In this document: positions 1-12,200 of the stretch, one piece after another
Position numbering within the stretch: position 1 is the first letter of the stretch
How the letters are laid out: the number at the start of each line of letters is the position of its first letter
Source: Owenia fusiformis
Lineage: Eukaryota > Annelida > Polychaeta > Sabellida > Oweniidae
Direction: 5' to 3'
Assembly: GCA_903813345.2 (NCBI GenBank)
Contig: CAIIXF020000009.1
Span: 36,943,759-37,007,758, forward strand
DNA: 64,000 nt
Position numbers and translations under genes: made by a program
Notes under the pieces: generated by a model
What the model was told of the DNA's origin: nothing
Databases searched by the model: none
The model's input: only the letters and a program-made list of their open reading frames with translations

Positions 1-1140
1 CCCTTCAATATCACTTAGGTCTGATTAACTAAATTATCAATATATATACTTTTCTTGAAGATAATGAATGGATCTAAAAGATACACCAATGTTCATGATC
101 AGAAAATATTTATAATTCAAGTTAGAATTGTTAGAAATTGTTTGCGATAACCTACATGCTCCTTTACTGATGGAAATAACTACAGGTGTCACACCGCCCC
201 AAAGTCTAACCAAATCTAGGGTTGAAAGGCTTGGGTCGGGTCAGAAACAACTACCTACAATTTCAGTTGTTTCAATTGCTAGAACTATTAAGTCAAATTT
301 ATTTTGTTGTTTTCTTCTGAGCCGAATACATTTTTTCAGGCCTGGCCCTACCCGAAAAATATCTGACTCATCACACCTCTAGAAATTAACAGGCAGTGTA
401 TTATCTCCCATTGGCAAAATCTACGTGGGATGACATGACATGGCATCAATATTAGAAGTTCTTTCTCGAGAAGACGTCCTTTACATATAACATGTGTAGA
501 ATCGGAAAAGATAATCCTACCAAAAATAAATGAATTTGGTATAACAAAATTTGTAAGGTGGTATTTGTATAGAGTAGAATAATATAACTTATATATTTTG
601 AACTACTTGGTTATATCATAATGCTTTTTTCTGTTATACATGTATAGAACTTAACTTATGTTAAAAGTATAGATATCAATTGAAATAAGGTTCTGGGGAT
701 ATAATTTGAAATGTCATCCTGTCGCTTTATAACTAGAAAAATAGACGACGTGTATGTGTACACTGTTGTATTGCAGAGCAAACTAAGCAATACATGCATT
801 TCAACAGGAACAATACAATGGCAAGGACACTACAGCATATATATAATATGGATCCTACGCAATTCTGCAGTTGGAGAAGGTTTCTACGACAGAACCGATC
901 AACATGTGGAAACTCACTATGTTTGCGCTTGGTTAGTATAAATAAACTTTTACAAAATATAATTTGAATTACTAACATACACATTACATTTTATATATAC
1001 AAATATGCCAAGAATTTATTGAATTAAATAATTTCAATGTTTTTAATTCAAGAATTTAAATGTTTTCAATTAAATATTTGAATTCAAGTCTCAAATACTG
1101 AATTATAATAATTATTATAATATCTTATACATAATCTAAC
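1..1140. other. AT-rich sequence, no supported gene
   Basis: I see no exon with convincing splice sites or family similarity here. A 5' exon or promoter of the plus-strand gene that follows could lie in this stretch, but nothing marks it clearly. Short open frames here look random. Confidence 0.4.
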
Positions 1141-3443
1141 ATGAAAAAGTACAAATGTAAAAAAAATGTTTTCTTCAATAATATTCCAGGATTGTTGTGT
1201 GCAGTGGTGCTTCTTTGTCCATGTGAGGCTAAAATTGCAGACACGGGTGAGAAAATGCATAAAGCATTCATAATTAATATTGGGAGGGGTAACAGTATAT
1301 ATCCTTCATTATTATTAATATTGGTAAGGATTGGATCTTGGGGACTTATCTGAAATATAGACTTAATATTTTGGGCTTTGATCGAGCATAAAATTCTGCA
1401 GCAATTAAGGATGGTGTCCATGTGTCAACAGTTTTGAAGGTGTAAAGTTAATTTTGTAAGAAAGAGAATGTTTCTTTTATAAGATAGAAAAAAGTTGATT
1501 TTCAAGTAAAAATCAAATGAACAGCAAAGTAGAAAATACATTTCAAAGTAATATATATGTATATTCTAACTTTAGACATGGAGGAACCAGCCAAAGAGCT
1601 TAGTGTGAGGGGCGACCCCACTCCCATAGCTTTCCCAGGAGTAGATGCCATTATGGACGACCTCAACACATTCACCACAAGCTTCAAAGAGTTCCAAGCT
1701 ATGGTGTTCTCGTCTACAATAGACATAATCATTGATTTTTTGAAAATGTTAATAATTCTACTCGAAGCTCTGAAGGTATTGTTCAACACATTGCTTAAAA
1801 CTATGCATATCATTGACATATTTCATTGATACATTTATACAATATAGCGCATGTTTAACAATATTTCAGTTTTGGAGAGGGATGAGAGAAAAAGGTTTAT
1901 TTTCCAATTTGCCAATATTTGACAAATAATTATTTAATATAATCAAATAAGTAGCTACCAAACTTTCAAGTAATTCATTATTATTATATAGGTACTATTC
2001 ATTTAGCTGGACATGAAACAAACGTTGTACCATAATAATTCAATTTTCCATTATAAAACCATTATAAAAGTATTGTATTTGGAGAATAGCTCAAATGGGT
2101 GTAATTTTTTCAGGAAAAACTTCAGGCGGCCAAACACTTCCTGAATGGTCTGCCATTCACTGGCCCACTTGTTAAAGCCTTGGAGGAGCTTTGTAAATGG
2201 ATAGAAAAACTCTTGAAATTACTCAAATCATTGCTTAAAGCGTTTGAAGCCCTGGAAAGTTTCTTCAACAAACTCAAAGAATTACTAGGAGAAGCAGAAT
2301 CAAGTTCTCAAGCATTAGGTATAGTATTGTAACTAATAAATTAATATAAAAGTTGTTTAACTTACAAATAAATAAAATAAAATTTGAATGATGATTGTTC
2401 CTAGAGAAAAGTTTGGATTAAGCAAGATCATTCTAATATTTGAGAATACTGTACTACATGTATTTTTAAAGCTCTAGATCAGATTTTATAGGACTTATTG
2501 TAATTTTCCTAATTTAGGAGATAGTTCTAGTACACCATCTTTGAGTAAACTCTTCAAAATGCTGAGCCAGGTCTTGAAAGAAATTAGAACTGCAGTATTC
2601 TGTAAATGCCCATGGCCAGAAAAGCTGGCTCATTTCAAAAGACTACTAGAAAGCATTAGGAGACTAATTGTAAGTAATAACAACTCTCACTTGGCGAGCA
2701 TGAGAAACAGGGCCACCATAGATTTAGATACATGATCAATGAGTGGTCTTTTGTTGATATAATAAAATAATTTTGTTGGGATAATAAAATAAGGCTCTTT
2801 CTACATTTTCTTGGCTTTTTTGAGGGATTTGCTCCCAATATGTCTTAAAATATGGATGACAAGAAATGTATGTACTTGTATGTAAGAAATACAGAATGTA
2901 AGAGAGTTTTTTGTAGTACTCTTACATGTATAGTATACTCATAATATTACTTTCAGGCATTGAAAGAGAGCATAATGGCAGGGTTAAAACCTAGCAACAT
3001 CCTTTATCAACTGCTAGTAAAACTGGACGAGTACTTGGACCAGATTCTGAAATATATGCAGAATGCCATTTCACAGGAGAGGAACATCAGGAGATCATAT
3101 AGCCAGGCTTCCAGAGCAGGTAATTCAAAATCTTATCATATTCCATTAACATTTTGACTTTCCCAACTTACTCAAATCTCATTCAAACCTACTTTACCAT
3201 ACTCCCCATACTTAAACCCTTGCCTAGCCCTGTGGTGTGTATTTGACACTGTTACCCCTGCTCTTCAGTCTATAATTCTTAAATAATGTAACAATTTACA
3301 TTTCAGCAAGAATGATACAATGGTGCAAAATCCCTGGGATTATATGCATCTGTGACCATAATGTGAACCCACAAATGTTCTGGTGCCCGATGCCAAGATA
3401 CAAGGGATGTGATTGTAGACCTCCCAACCCTCATTGCATCTAA
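1141..3443 (+). CDS. Unrecognised six-exon gene: putative secreted amphipathic-helical protein with Cys-rich tail
   Basis: Proposed coding exons are 1141-1246, 1576-1775, 2114-2318, 2518-2669, 2957-3119 and 3307-3443 (TAA at 3441-3443). All junctions are GT-AG and the phases agree, giving 320 residues. The N-terminus has a hydrophobic stretch (LLCAVVLLCPCEA) that looks like a signal peptide. The first exon is uncertain: an acceptor at 1189 (ATATTCCAG) suggests the start may instead lie in an unseen upstream exon. Exons 2-5 encode long amphipathic helices rich in Leu, Lys, Phe and Glu (for example KWIEKLLKLLKSLLKAFEAL). The last exon is Cys-rich, with about eight Cys ending in a CDCRPPNPHC-like tail. 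An AATAAA lies at 3525-3530. I do not recognise the family. The helices recall lipid-binding or membrane-active secreted proteins, but that is inference. If PRKDC continues leftward, this gene is nested in one of its introns on the opposite strand. Confidence 0.65.
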
Positions 3444-3524
3444 ACCAGATATATAATGCCGGCTTCTGAATGCCCTGAAATTTCAGTTTCTACGCTGTAT
3501 ATGTACATGTGCAGATGTATATGA

Positions 3525-3530
3525 AATAAA
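3525..3530 (+). terminator. Polyadenylation signal AATAAA
   Basis: Canonical hexamer 82 bases after the TAA of the upstream six-exon gene, in the expected place for its 3' end. Confidence 0.55.
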
Positions 3531-4239
3531 TTCAGAATTAAAAATTAAATATTGTAGAGTTTTTATTGGAGAAAATGAAACTGTAACAGCAAATGACTAT
3601 AATCAACAGATGTACTAGCTTGTTAAAGTTAAAGGTTATTTAATAGAGTGTCAACTTAAAGTTTGACAGTGTATCAAAACTATATAGCAAAAGGTCATTT
3701 AGAAATAGAGAGGTATTCAATGGTTGGCAACATTGTTCTGGGATTAAAATTACTTTTAAAAATTAATAAAAAAAATGATGAATTCTAATGTTAACCCCCA
3801 CCTTTATGAATTAGTTTTTTCAGTATTTTTTTACCATAGTTAAAAAGGTGATTTGATTGATAGGCAAAAGTTTGGAACTGTGAGTAAAACATTTAATAAA
3901 GTCACTAATCAGTCGATATATATAAATAAATCAAATGTGTCATCACAATAGCTAGAACTATTGATTTGCTGGTCTAATGTTTGACCACTAAAGTTCATTA
4001 ATGCAAATAGTTGATTTTCTTGTCTGTTTATCATATTAGAATTGTAACAAAGACCCCAATCTTATAATTTATGACATATATATCAATAATATATTGTGCC
4101 ATAAATCATAATCTTTTTTTGCTTATATAATAAATAAAAAATCAGCCCCTCTTAAAAAAGTTTGAATACTCTTAGAAAAAGAACACTTCATCTTTAGATT
4201 TGTAGACTAATTTAAATTAAAAAAACTGCTTCAGGTCTA
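3531..4239. other. Non-coding AT-rich stretch
   Basis: No exon, repeat array or inverted repeat that I can support between the polyadenylation signal of the left gene and the tRNA. Confidence 0.4.
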
Positions 4240-4310
4240 GCCTCCAATGAGGATTGAACTCATGACCCCTGGTTTACAAGACCAGTGCTCTGCCACTGAG
4301 CTATAGAGGC
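4240..4310 (-). tRNA. tRNA-Thr (anticodon TGT)
   Basis: The minus strand folds into a complete 71-base cloverleaf without an intron. The acceptor stem GCCTCTA pairs with TGGAGGC. The D-arm is GCTC/GAGC, the anticodon arm is CTGGT-CTTGTAA-ACCAG and the T-arm is ATGAG-TTCAATC-CTCAT. The loop CTTGTAA gives anticodon TGT, threonine. A run of seven T about 14 bases downstream (plus 4219-4225) serves as the Pol III terminator. It has the same orientation as PRKDC and lies in the probable intron after its last visible exon. Confidence 0.93.
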
Positions 4311-4583
4311 TTACTGAAATACCAATGAAAAATTAACTTTCACATTTTTAAGCATAAATCTTATGATTAAACACTCAGCTGACTGAGAAAATGCTAACAT
4401 GTGAACTTGAGAAATCAATAATTATTAGTATTAAGCTATCGGGAATCTAGAATTGCAATAGAAAACTTGTAATCCTGCATACCATTATCTCCCATTTTAT
4501 TTCCAACTTTTATTCCCATGCAGATTGAGAATTAATCTTATGTTAAATTGATCATTAAAATATTTTAGAGATCTTTAAAGGGC

Positions 4584-5193
4584 TTAAAGGAATATTCCTT
4601 GCCAAACCATCTCTCTCCTCATATGGTAGCTATAACCATATATATACTTGCCATGTTTAGCAAAACATGCAAAAATGTTTTGATATGGTTAAATTTGATC
4701 ACTTAGAAATGTGATGCTCAATTCCAGTAAGCTGCCATCTTTTAAAATTTCACACAGGAAGTGATGTCATCGACTCTCAACTTTGCATATAGCATTAGGT
4801 GAGGAGCTATTAAGAATTACAAAACCAGCTAAATATTCTTTTGCAACTTTGTATCTTATTTAATCCTTCTGAAAATCTCTTCTTTTATTCTAAGTTGACA
4901 CTCCACGAAAATATTTTTGCACAGAAAGTAATGATCACTTGTCTAGAAGTGATTTTGTGCTACTTTCCTATACTGTTATGAGCAAGGTTATAGAAGTGGA
5001 GAGTTGATGACATCACTTCCTGCAAGAAATCTTAAAAGATGGCAGCTCACTGGAAATAAGCACTAGATTTTTAAATGATCAATATTGACCATATTAAAAT
5101 ATTTTCCCACGTTTTGCTAAATATGGAAACTATATATATGATTATAGCTACCATATCAAGATAGAAAGGGTCTGGCAAGGAATATTCCTTTAA
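4584..5193. mobile_element. TTAA-flanked foldback MITE
   Basis: Long inverted repeats of about 200 bases face each other (arms about 4584-4790 and 5003-5193). The termini read TTAAAGGAATATTCC and GGAATATTCCTTTAA, so the element is bounded by TTAA, the target site of piggyBac- and Kolobok-type transposases. There is no coding capacity, so it is non-autonomous. Confidence 0.75.
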
Positions 5194-6092
5194 AGGTTTT
5201 AGATCTACAGTAGCAAGCATCCTCAACAAAAAATTATCTCAATTCTAAAATACACTTCTTGTCATGTCTACTTTCTAAAAAATCCCATGGTACAAGTACA
5301 TACTTTATTTTAGGAAATCAATTTTTAATGCAGTGTCACCACATTTACTCTTAAGAAAATATATTGTATTTGAGATGGTAAAGAATACTAATAGTAGGTC
5401 ATTGTAGAATTTTATTATCATCATAGCTCTGATTCTGTATCAAACATTGTAAAACAGAACATAAAAATCCTGAGAAATATAATACAAGAAAATAACTGTG
5501 TAAAACAAAATATACTTCTTGTGGTGACATAATAATAGTCGAAAATTGTGCAAAGAATTCAAATATGTCAATGAATAGAAGACATTTATGGATAAATATA
5601 AGTCTCCCAAAATCTTAAATCTAAAAATGTTCAAGACAAGATATCAAAGCTCCAAAGCAAATAGGGTCATTTAGACAATCTCAATGTATTTTAATATGTT
5701 TCAACAGAAGATTAGCACCAACTCACTTGTAACTAGAGACCAATCTTGAATTTCATTAACAGGCAATATGCATATTTTCTCTTCAAGCTTTAATGTGTTA
5801 TGTTTTTGGAAAAACATGGACGATTTTTCATGATTTCAAGTGTTCATATCAGATTTTAAAGACAATGTAGCAAGTTTAAAAACTTTGGCTTAAAAATTGT
5901 ATTCAAACTTTCCATGGGCCTTTAAGTGCTTGGGGTGCAACCTGACAGCTACATACAAATACATATTCAAGAAATAGACTAGAAACAGGTGGGACGGGGT
6001 AACAAAGCTTGCAGCAAGACTTGACAAGGTTTTTTTGTATCATTTCCATATTGCCTGTATTATATATCATTTCACATTTCAATTCTTCATAC
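5194..6092. other. Intronic AT-rich sequence
   Basis: No exon seen. This is probably the start of a long PRKDC intron. The next PRKDC exon expected from the family is not recognisable anywhere between here and position 1. Confidence 0.4.
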
Positions 6093-6208
6093 CTGCTGAT
6101 TATTAGATTTTCTGTTAGCTGTGGTTTGCTTCACTCTAACAGGTATCTTCTTCCTTCCTTTACTTGCTTTGCTAGATGTCAATGCAACAGTAGTCTCTGA
6201 GCTGTCTG
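6093..6208 (-). CDS. PRKDC: PRKDC exon 23 (last visible)
   Basis: The acceptor CCTACAG enters in phase 1 and the donor after CAGCAG is GTATGA. It encodes a Lys/Arg/Ser-rich linker (KGRKKIPVRVKQTT) at the position of the basic, poorly conserved linker in vertebrate DNA-PKcs after the LPCLD block. Confidence 0.72.
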
Positions 6209-9200
6209 CTGTAGGAAACAATAGTGGACAATTAGTTTTATATATATAGTATATATTTATATTTATCCCATACTTGGACGTGTTACAGGTACATAAAGCC
6301 GGTTTGTAAAATCTTATATTTTCATCAGCGGGCAGATATAGCTTTACGTCCCGCTCCAAGCGGGCAGATATAGTATATCTGCCCGCTACGTCATAATCGC
6401 CGCTTGCATATTTGTTCATAATTTGTAACGTTCGCGTAATGACTGTAAACGACAATGGAGAAAACACAGACTATCGGGATCTGTTTGATGGTTTAAAAAA
6501 AGGAAGGAGCATCCACTTAATCAATGAAAAAATTCGAGAAAATAAATGTGGGAATATTTGAGAGAACAGGAAAATCCGCCCACGGCCAAGAAAACAAAAC
6601 TGGACATGAATATTCTAAAATATTTCCACGATTGAACAATGTGAACCAGATGACCAAGATTGGTATGGGATAAACATATTATCCTATAGTCGGTTTAGGA
6701 TATTGGGATTATCCCTTGGCCAATATAATATATTTTCCCTCGGGACCTGCGGCCCTCGGGCAAATATATTATATTTGCCTCGGGATAATCCCAATATCCT
6801 GAACCTCATATAGGATAATCTCTATATATCTTGACCCCTCCTCTTATGTACTTCACTTTCAAAAGTGAGAGGGGGGGGGGTTCAGCAAGATTAATTCATA
6901 ATCAAGTTTTCATTTTATGTTCATATTGTGCAAAGTACAGAGTGTCCATAAAGTCTCTTTATAATTACAATACAGTCTGTGTGTAAAGACAATAATTCAC
7001 TTGTTTTTGAACTAATATAACTTTAAGTGCATTATGTAGAGTAAATAATACCTTAAATATCACCATCAGTATTGATTTATGAACAATTCTGAACAAGTTA
7101 CTAGAATTTATTAAATTGTTAAAATGGCTGCCTTGTAAATTACCCAGCATGCCCTAAATCTTATCAGATCCTGCAGTAGTGTGGTTTTACATACAAGTTA
7201 GTAACAAGGCATTAACATGCAAAATGTCACTACCTACCATTTGTTACAGTCACCGATGGCTGATCACTGACCACTAATTGCCAAACACCAACTGCCAAAC
7301 ACCATCCACAAAACGTTGGACACTTAAGTATAACAATATGTAACCACTCGTGTCGGTGACATGAAACGAGTTTTGATGGACAAGCGAGTAGCCAGGAGGG
7401 TTCAATCTGGCACGGCCAAAAATTCTTTCAAAATCATGCAGTTTTTCACCTTTCTGAGCACTTTTTAAGTGACTTTGGCCATTGTTGGACCAAAATTGTC
7501 ACAAGTGAACCCCCTCTGGAATTTTTCAAAAAGTGAACCCTCCCTTGGCAAATCCTGGCTAAGGGCCTGATGGAGAATGCTTTTGCTGTATTGATGTGTT
7601 TTATTGACTTACCTTCATTCACTTTAGTTTTGAGGTAAGCATCCAGACAAGGCAGAAGCTGTTCATAATGTGGTGTAATAACATGCTTGGGTAGAGTGGA
7701 TGACCAGTGCTCAAGGGCTTTGAGGCCAGCAACAGCCAGGGGCAGATAACTCAACCCTATTTTGAATGCACTCTGGAAATTAAGCATTACAAAGGCCATT
7801 TGGTCTTTCATTACATTAGGTCTCTGGATAGGTATATATAGATATGTGTTTGGTTGAGAATACAAGTGCTGTAAACCCATTCAATGCAAGACTACATTTC
7901 ATTTCACCCTTCTACATTAATGGAAGGTGTTCTGGAGTGTGTATGTGTATAGGGTAACAAGCACATATAATTGGCTGGTGAACACATCTAAAACATAATA
8001 TACCTCCATCTTATTGTGGGAAAATACATGAAATAGAACTGCCTGTATTATATAATTAAACAAGGCATTATCATGAAAAAATGTCACCACCTAGTTGCTA
8101 CCAATATTATGAGTTCAATATTATGTCAGATTTGAACTTCTGAGAACTTGCAGATGATTTTGAAAAAATGGTCAATTTGAGGCAAGTTGAAAAAGACCTT
8201 TTTTAACCTTGTGAACGTCATTGAAGGCCAAGTCTTCAATCTAAAAATCAGATTTCAATTTCAATTTGAAGCAAGTCGAAAAATACCTTTTTGACCTTGA
8301 AAATGTCACTGAAGGTCAAATCTCAGATTTGATCTTCTGAGAACCTGTAAATGATTTTGAAAAAACTTGGTCAATTTGAAGCAAGTTGAAAAAAGACCTT
8401 TTTTTTATCTTTTTTTGATCTTGAGAAGGTCATTGAAGGTCAAACCTGAAATTCAGATTTCAAATTCTGAGAACTTATAGATGATTTTGAAAAAAAGAAT
8501 TGGTCAATTTGAGTTGAAATAATGCCTTTTTTGACCTTGAGAAGGTCGTTGAAGGTCAAATCTCTGACTGCCCACCACCAACCGCTGTCACAAAAAACGG
8601 AAACCATAACAAATGAATATGTCACCACTTTTTGGTGGTGACATAATAGGATATTCCTAAACAGTCAAATAGTCTATGACATGAGCCAACACCAGAGAAA
8701 TGCATCAATGAAGTGATGTTTGGATCAATAACACCTTGTTTTCTTTGGTCTGTGTAATACGAGTAGACTAATATACATGTACTCTCTTAAATTACCTGTA
8801 AGGCTGGTACTATGCTAGTCATGTGAAGCTCCACTATTTCTCTTGGAAGGGCAAGCACTAACATCAAACATGATGCCAGCAAGTCTTCTTTAAATTGCTT
8901 CATCCTACACAAGACCTGGAATCATTAATAAAAAAGTAGTGCATTCAAATTAAGCACAGTACCAAATCATGAAAGATATGATTTCACAAGACACTCTTAT
9001 TTAATTGATAATTCAGAATTCAGTTATATTGGATAGATCCAAGATCTCTTGTCCAAAGCATAATTGTAATACTAAACCCACCTCCTTTGTGAACTTGCTG
9101 AAGAGTAGAAAGGCAGCTTGTCTCTGAGAAATGTTCGATTTGTCATATACATCCACCTCCATGCTGTCATCTTCTCCAACATGCGTCTCACTAGAGTTTA

Positions 9201-12200
9201 CTCCCTGAAAAACAGAAACATTGTATTCATATACATCCACCTCCATGCTGTCATCTTCTCCATGTGTCTCATTAGAGTTCACTCCATGAAAAACAGAAAC
9301 ATTGTGTTCATATACATCCACCTCCATGCTGTCATCTTCTCCAACATGCGTCTCACTTGAGTTCACTCCCTGAAAAACAGTGGCATTGTGTTCATATACA
9401 TCCACCTCCATGCTGTCATCTTCTCCTACATGCGTCTCACTAGAGTTCACTCCCTGAAAAACAGTTGTATTGTGTTCATATACATCCACCTCCATGCTGT
9501 CATCTTCTTCCACATGTGTCTCACAAGAGTTCACTCCCTGAAAAACAGTGGCATTGTGTTCATATACATCCACCTCCATGCTGTCATCTTCTCCCACATG
9601 TGTCTCACTAGAGTTCACTTCCTGAAAAACAGTGGTATTGTGTTCATATACATCCACCTCCATGCTGTCATCTTCTCCCACATGCGTCTCACTAGAGTTC
9701 ACTTCCTGAAAAACAGTGGCATTGTGTTCATATACATCCACCTCCATGCTGTCATCTTCTCCCACATGTGTCTCACTAGAGTTCACTTCCTGAAAAACAG
9801 TGGCATTGTGTTCATATACATCTACCTCCATGCTGTTGTCTTCTCCATGTGTCTCATTAGAGTTCACTTCCTGAAAAACAGAAACATTGTGTTCATATAC
9901 ATCCACCTCCATGCTGTCATCTTCTCCCACATGTGTCTTACTAGAGTTCACTCCCTGAAAAACAGTGGCATTGTGTTCATATACATCCACCTCCATGCTG
10001 TCATCTTCTCCCACATGTGTCTCACAAGAGTTCACTCCCTGAAAAACAGTGGCATTGTGTTCATATACATCCACCTCCATGCTGTCATCTTCTCCCACAT
10101 GTGTCTCACTAGAGTTCACTTCCTGAAAAACAGTGGTATTGTGTTCATATACATCCACCTCCATGCTGTCATCTTCTCCCACATGCGTCTCACTAGAGTT
10201 CACTTCCTGAAAAACAGTGGCATTGTGTTCATATACATCCACCTCCATGCTGTCATCTTCTCCCACATGTGTCTCACTAGAGTTCACTCCCTGAAAAACA
10301 GTGGTATTGTGTTCATATACATCCACCTCCATGCTGTCATCTTCTCCCACATGCGTCTCACTAGAGTTCACTCCCTGAAAAACAGTGGCATTGTGTTCAT
10401 ATACATCCACCTCCATGCTGTCATCTTCTCCCACATGTGTCTCACTAGAGTTCACTCCCTGAAAAACAGTGGCATTATGTTCATATACATCCACCTCAGT
10501 GCTGTCTTCTCCATGTGTCTCACTAGAGTTCACTCCCTGAAAAACAGTGGTATTGTGTTCATATACATCCACCTCCATGCTGTCATCTTCTCCCACATGT
10601 GTCTCACTAGAGTTCAATCCCTGAAAAACAGTAGCATTGTGTTCATATACATCCACCTCCATGCTGTCATCTTCTCCCACATGTGTCTCACTAGAGTTCA
10701 CTCCCTGAAAAACAGTGGCATTGTGTTCATATACATCCACCTCCATGCTGTCATCTTCTCCCACATGTGTCTCACTAGAGTTCACTCCCTGAAAAACAGT
10801 GGCATTGTGTTCATATACATCCACCTCCATGCTGTCATCTTCTCCCACATGCGTCTCAATATAGTTCACTTCCTGAAAAACAGTGGCATTGTGTTCATAT
10901 ACATCCACCTCCATGCTGTCATCTTCTCCCACATGTGTCTCACTAGAGTTCAATCCCTGAAAAACAGTGGCATTGTGTTCATATACATCCACCTCCATGC
11001 TGTCATCTTCTCCCACATGTGTCTCACTAGAGTTCACTCCCTGAAAAACAGTGGCATTGTGTTCATATACATCCACCTCCATGCTGTCATCTTCTCCCAC
11101 ATGCGTCTCAATAGAGTTCACTTCCTGAAAAACAGTGGTATTGTGTTCATATACATCCACCTCCATGCTGTCATCTTCTCCCACATGCGTCTCACTAGAG
11201 TTCACTTCCTGAAAAACAGTGCCATTGTGTTCATATACATCCACCTCCATGCTGTCATCTTCTCCATGTGTCTCATTAGAGTTCACTCCCTGAAAAACAG
11301 TGGCATTGTGTTCATATACATCCACCTACATGATGTCATCTTCTCCCACATGCGTCTCACTAGAGTTCACTCCCTGAAAAACAGAAGCACTCTGTTCATA
11401 TACATCCACCTCCATGCTGTCATCTTCTCCTACATGTGTCTTACTAGAGTTCACTCCCTGAAAAACAGTGGCATTGTGTTCATATACATCCACCTCCATG
11501 CTGTCATCTTCTCCATGTGTCTCACTAGAGTTCACTCCCTGAAAAACAGAAGCACTCTGTTCATATACATCCACTTCCATGCTGTCATCTTCTCCCACAT
11601 GCGTCTCATTAGAGTTCACTCCCTGAAAAACAGAAACACTCTGTTCATATACATCCACCTCCATGCTGTCATCTTCTCCTACATGTGTCTTACTAGAGTT
11701 CACTCCCTGAAAAACAGTGGCATTGTGTTCATATATATCCACCTCCATGCTGTCATCTTCTCCATGTGTCTCACTAGAATTCACTCCCTGAAAAACAGAA
11801 GCACTCTGTTCATATACACCCACCTCCATGCTGTCATCTTCTCCTACATGTATCTCACTAGAGTTCACTCCCTGAAAAACAGTGTCATTGTGTTCATATA
11901 CATCCACCTCCATGCTGTCATCTTCTCCCACATGTGTCTCATTAGAGTTCACTCCCTGAAAAACAAAACATTGTGTTCATATACATCCACCTCCATGCTG
12001 TCTTCTTCTCCCACATACGTCTCATTAGAGTTCACTCCCTGAAAAACAGGAACATTGTGTTATATACATCCACCTCCATGCTGTCATCTTCTCAATGTGC
12101 CTCACTAGAGTTCAATCCCTGAAAAACAGTGGCATTGTGTTCATATACATCCACCTCCATGCTGTCATCTTCTTCATGTGTCTCACTAGAGTTCACTCCC

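Noticed and set aside
6680-6830. Palindromic CCTCGGGATAATCCCAATAT region as a regulatory stem-loop
   Set aside because: Looks like a small foldback repeat in an intron, and nothing ties it to regulation.
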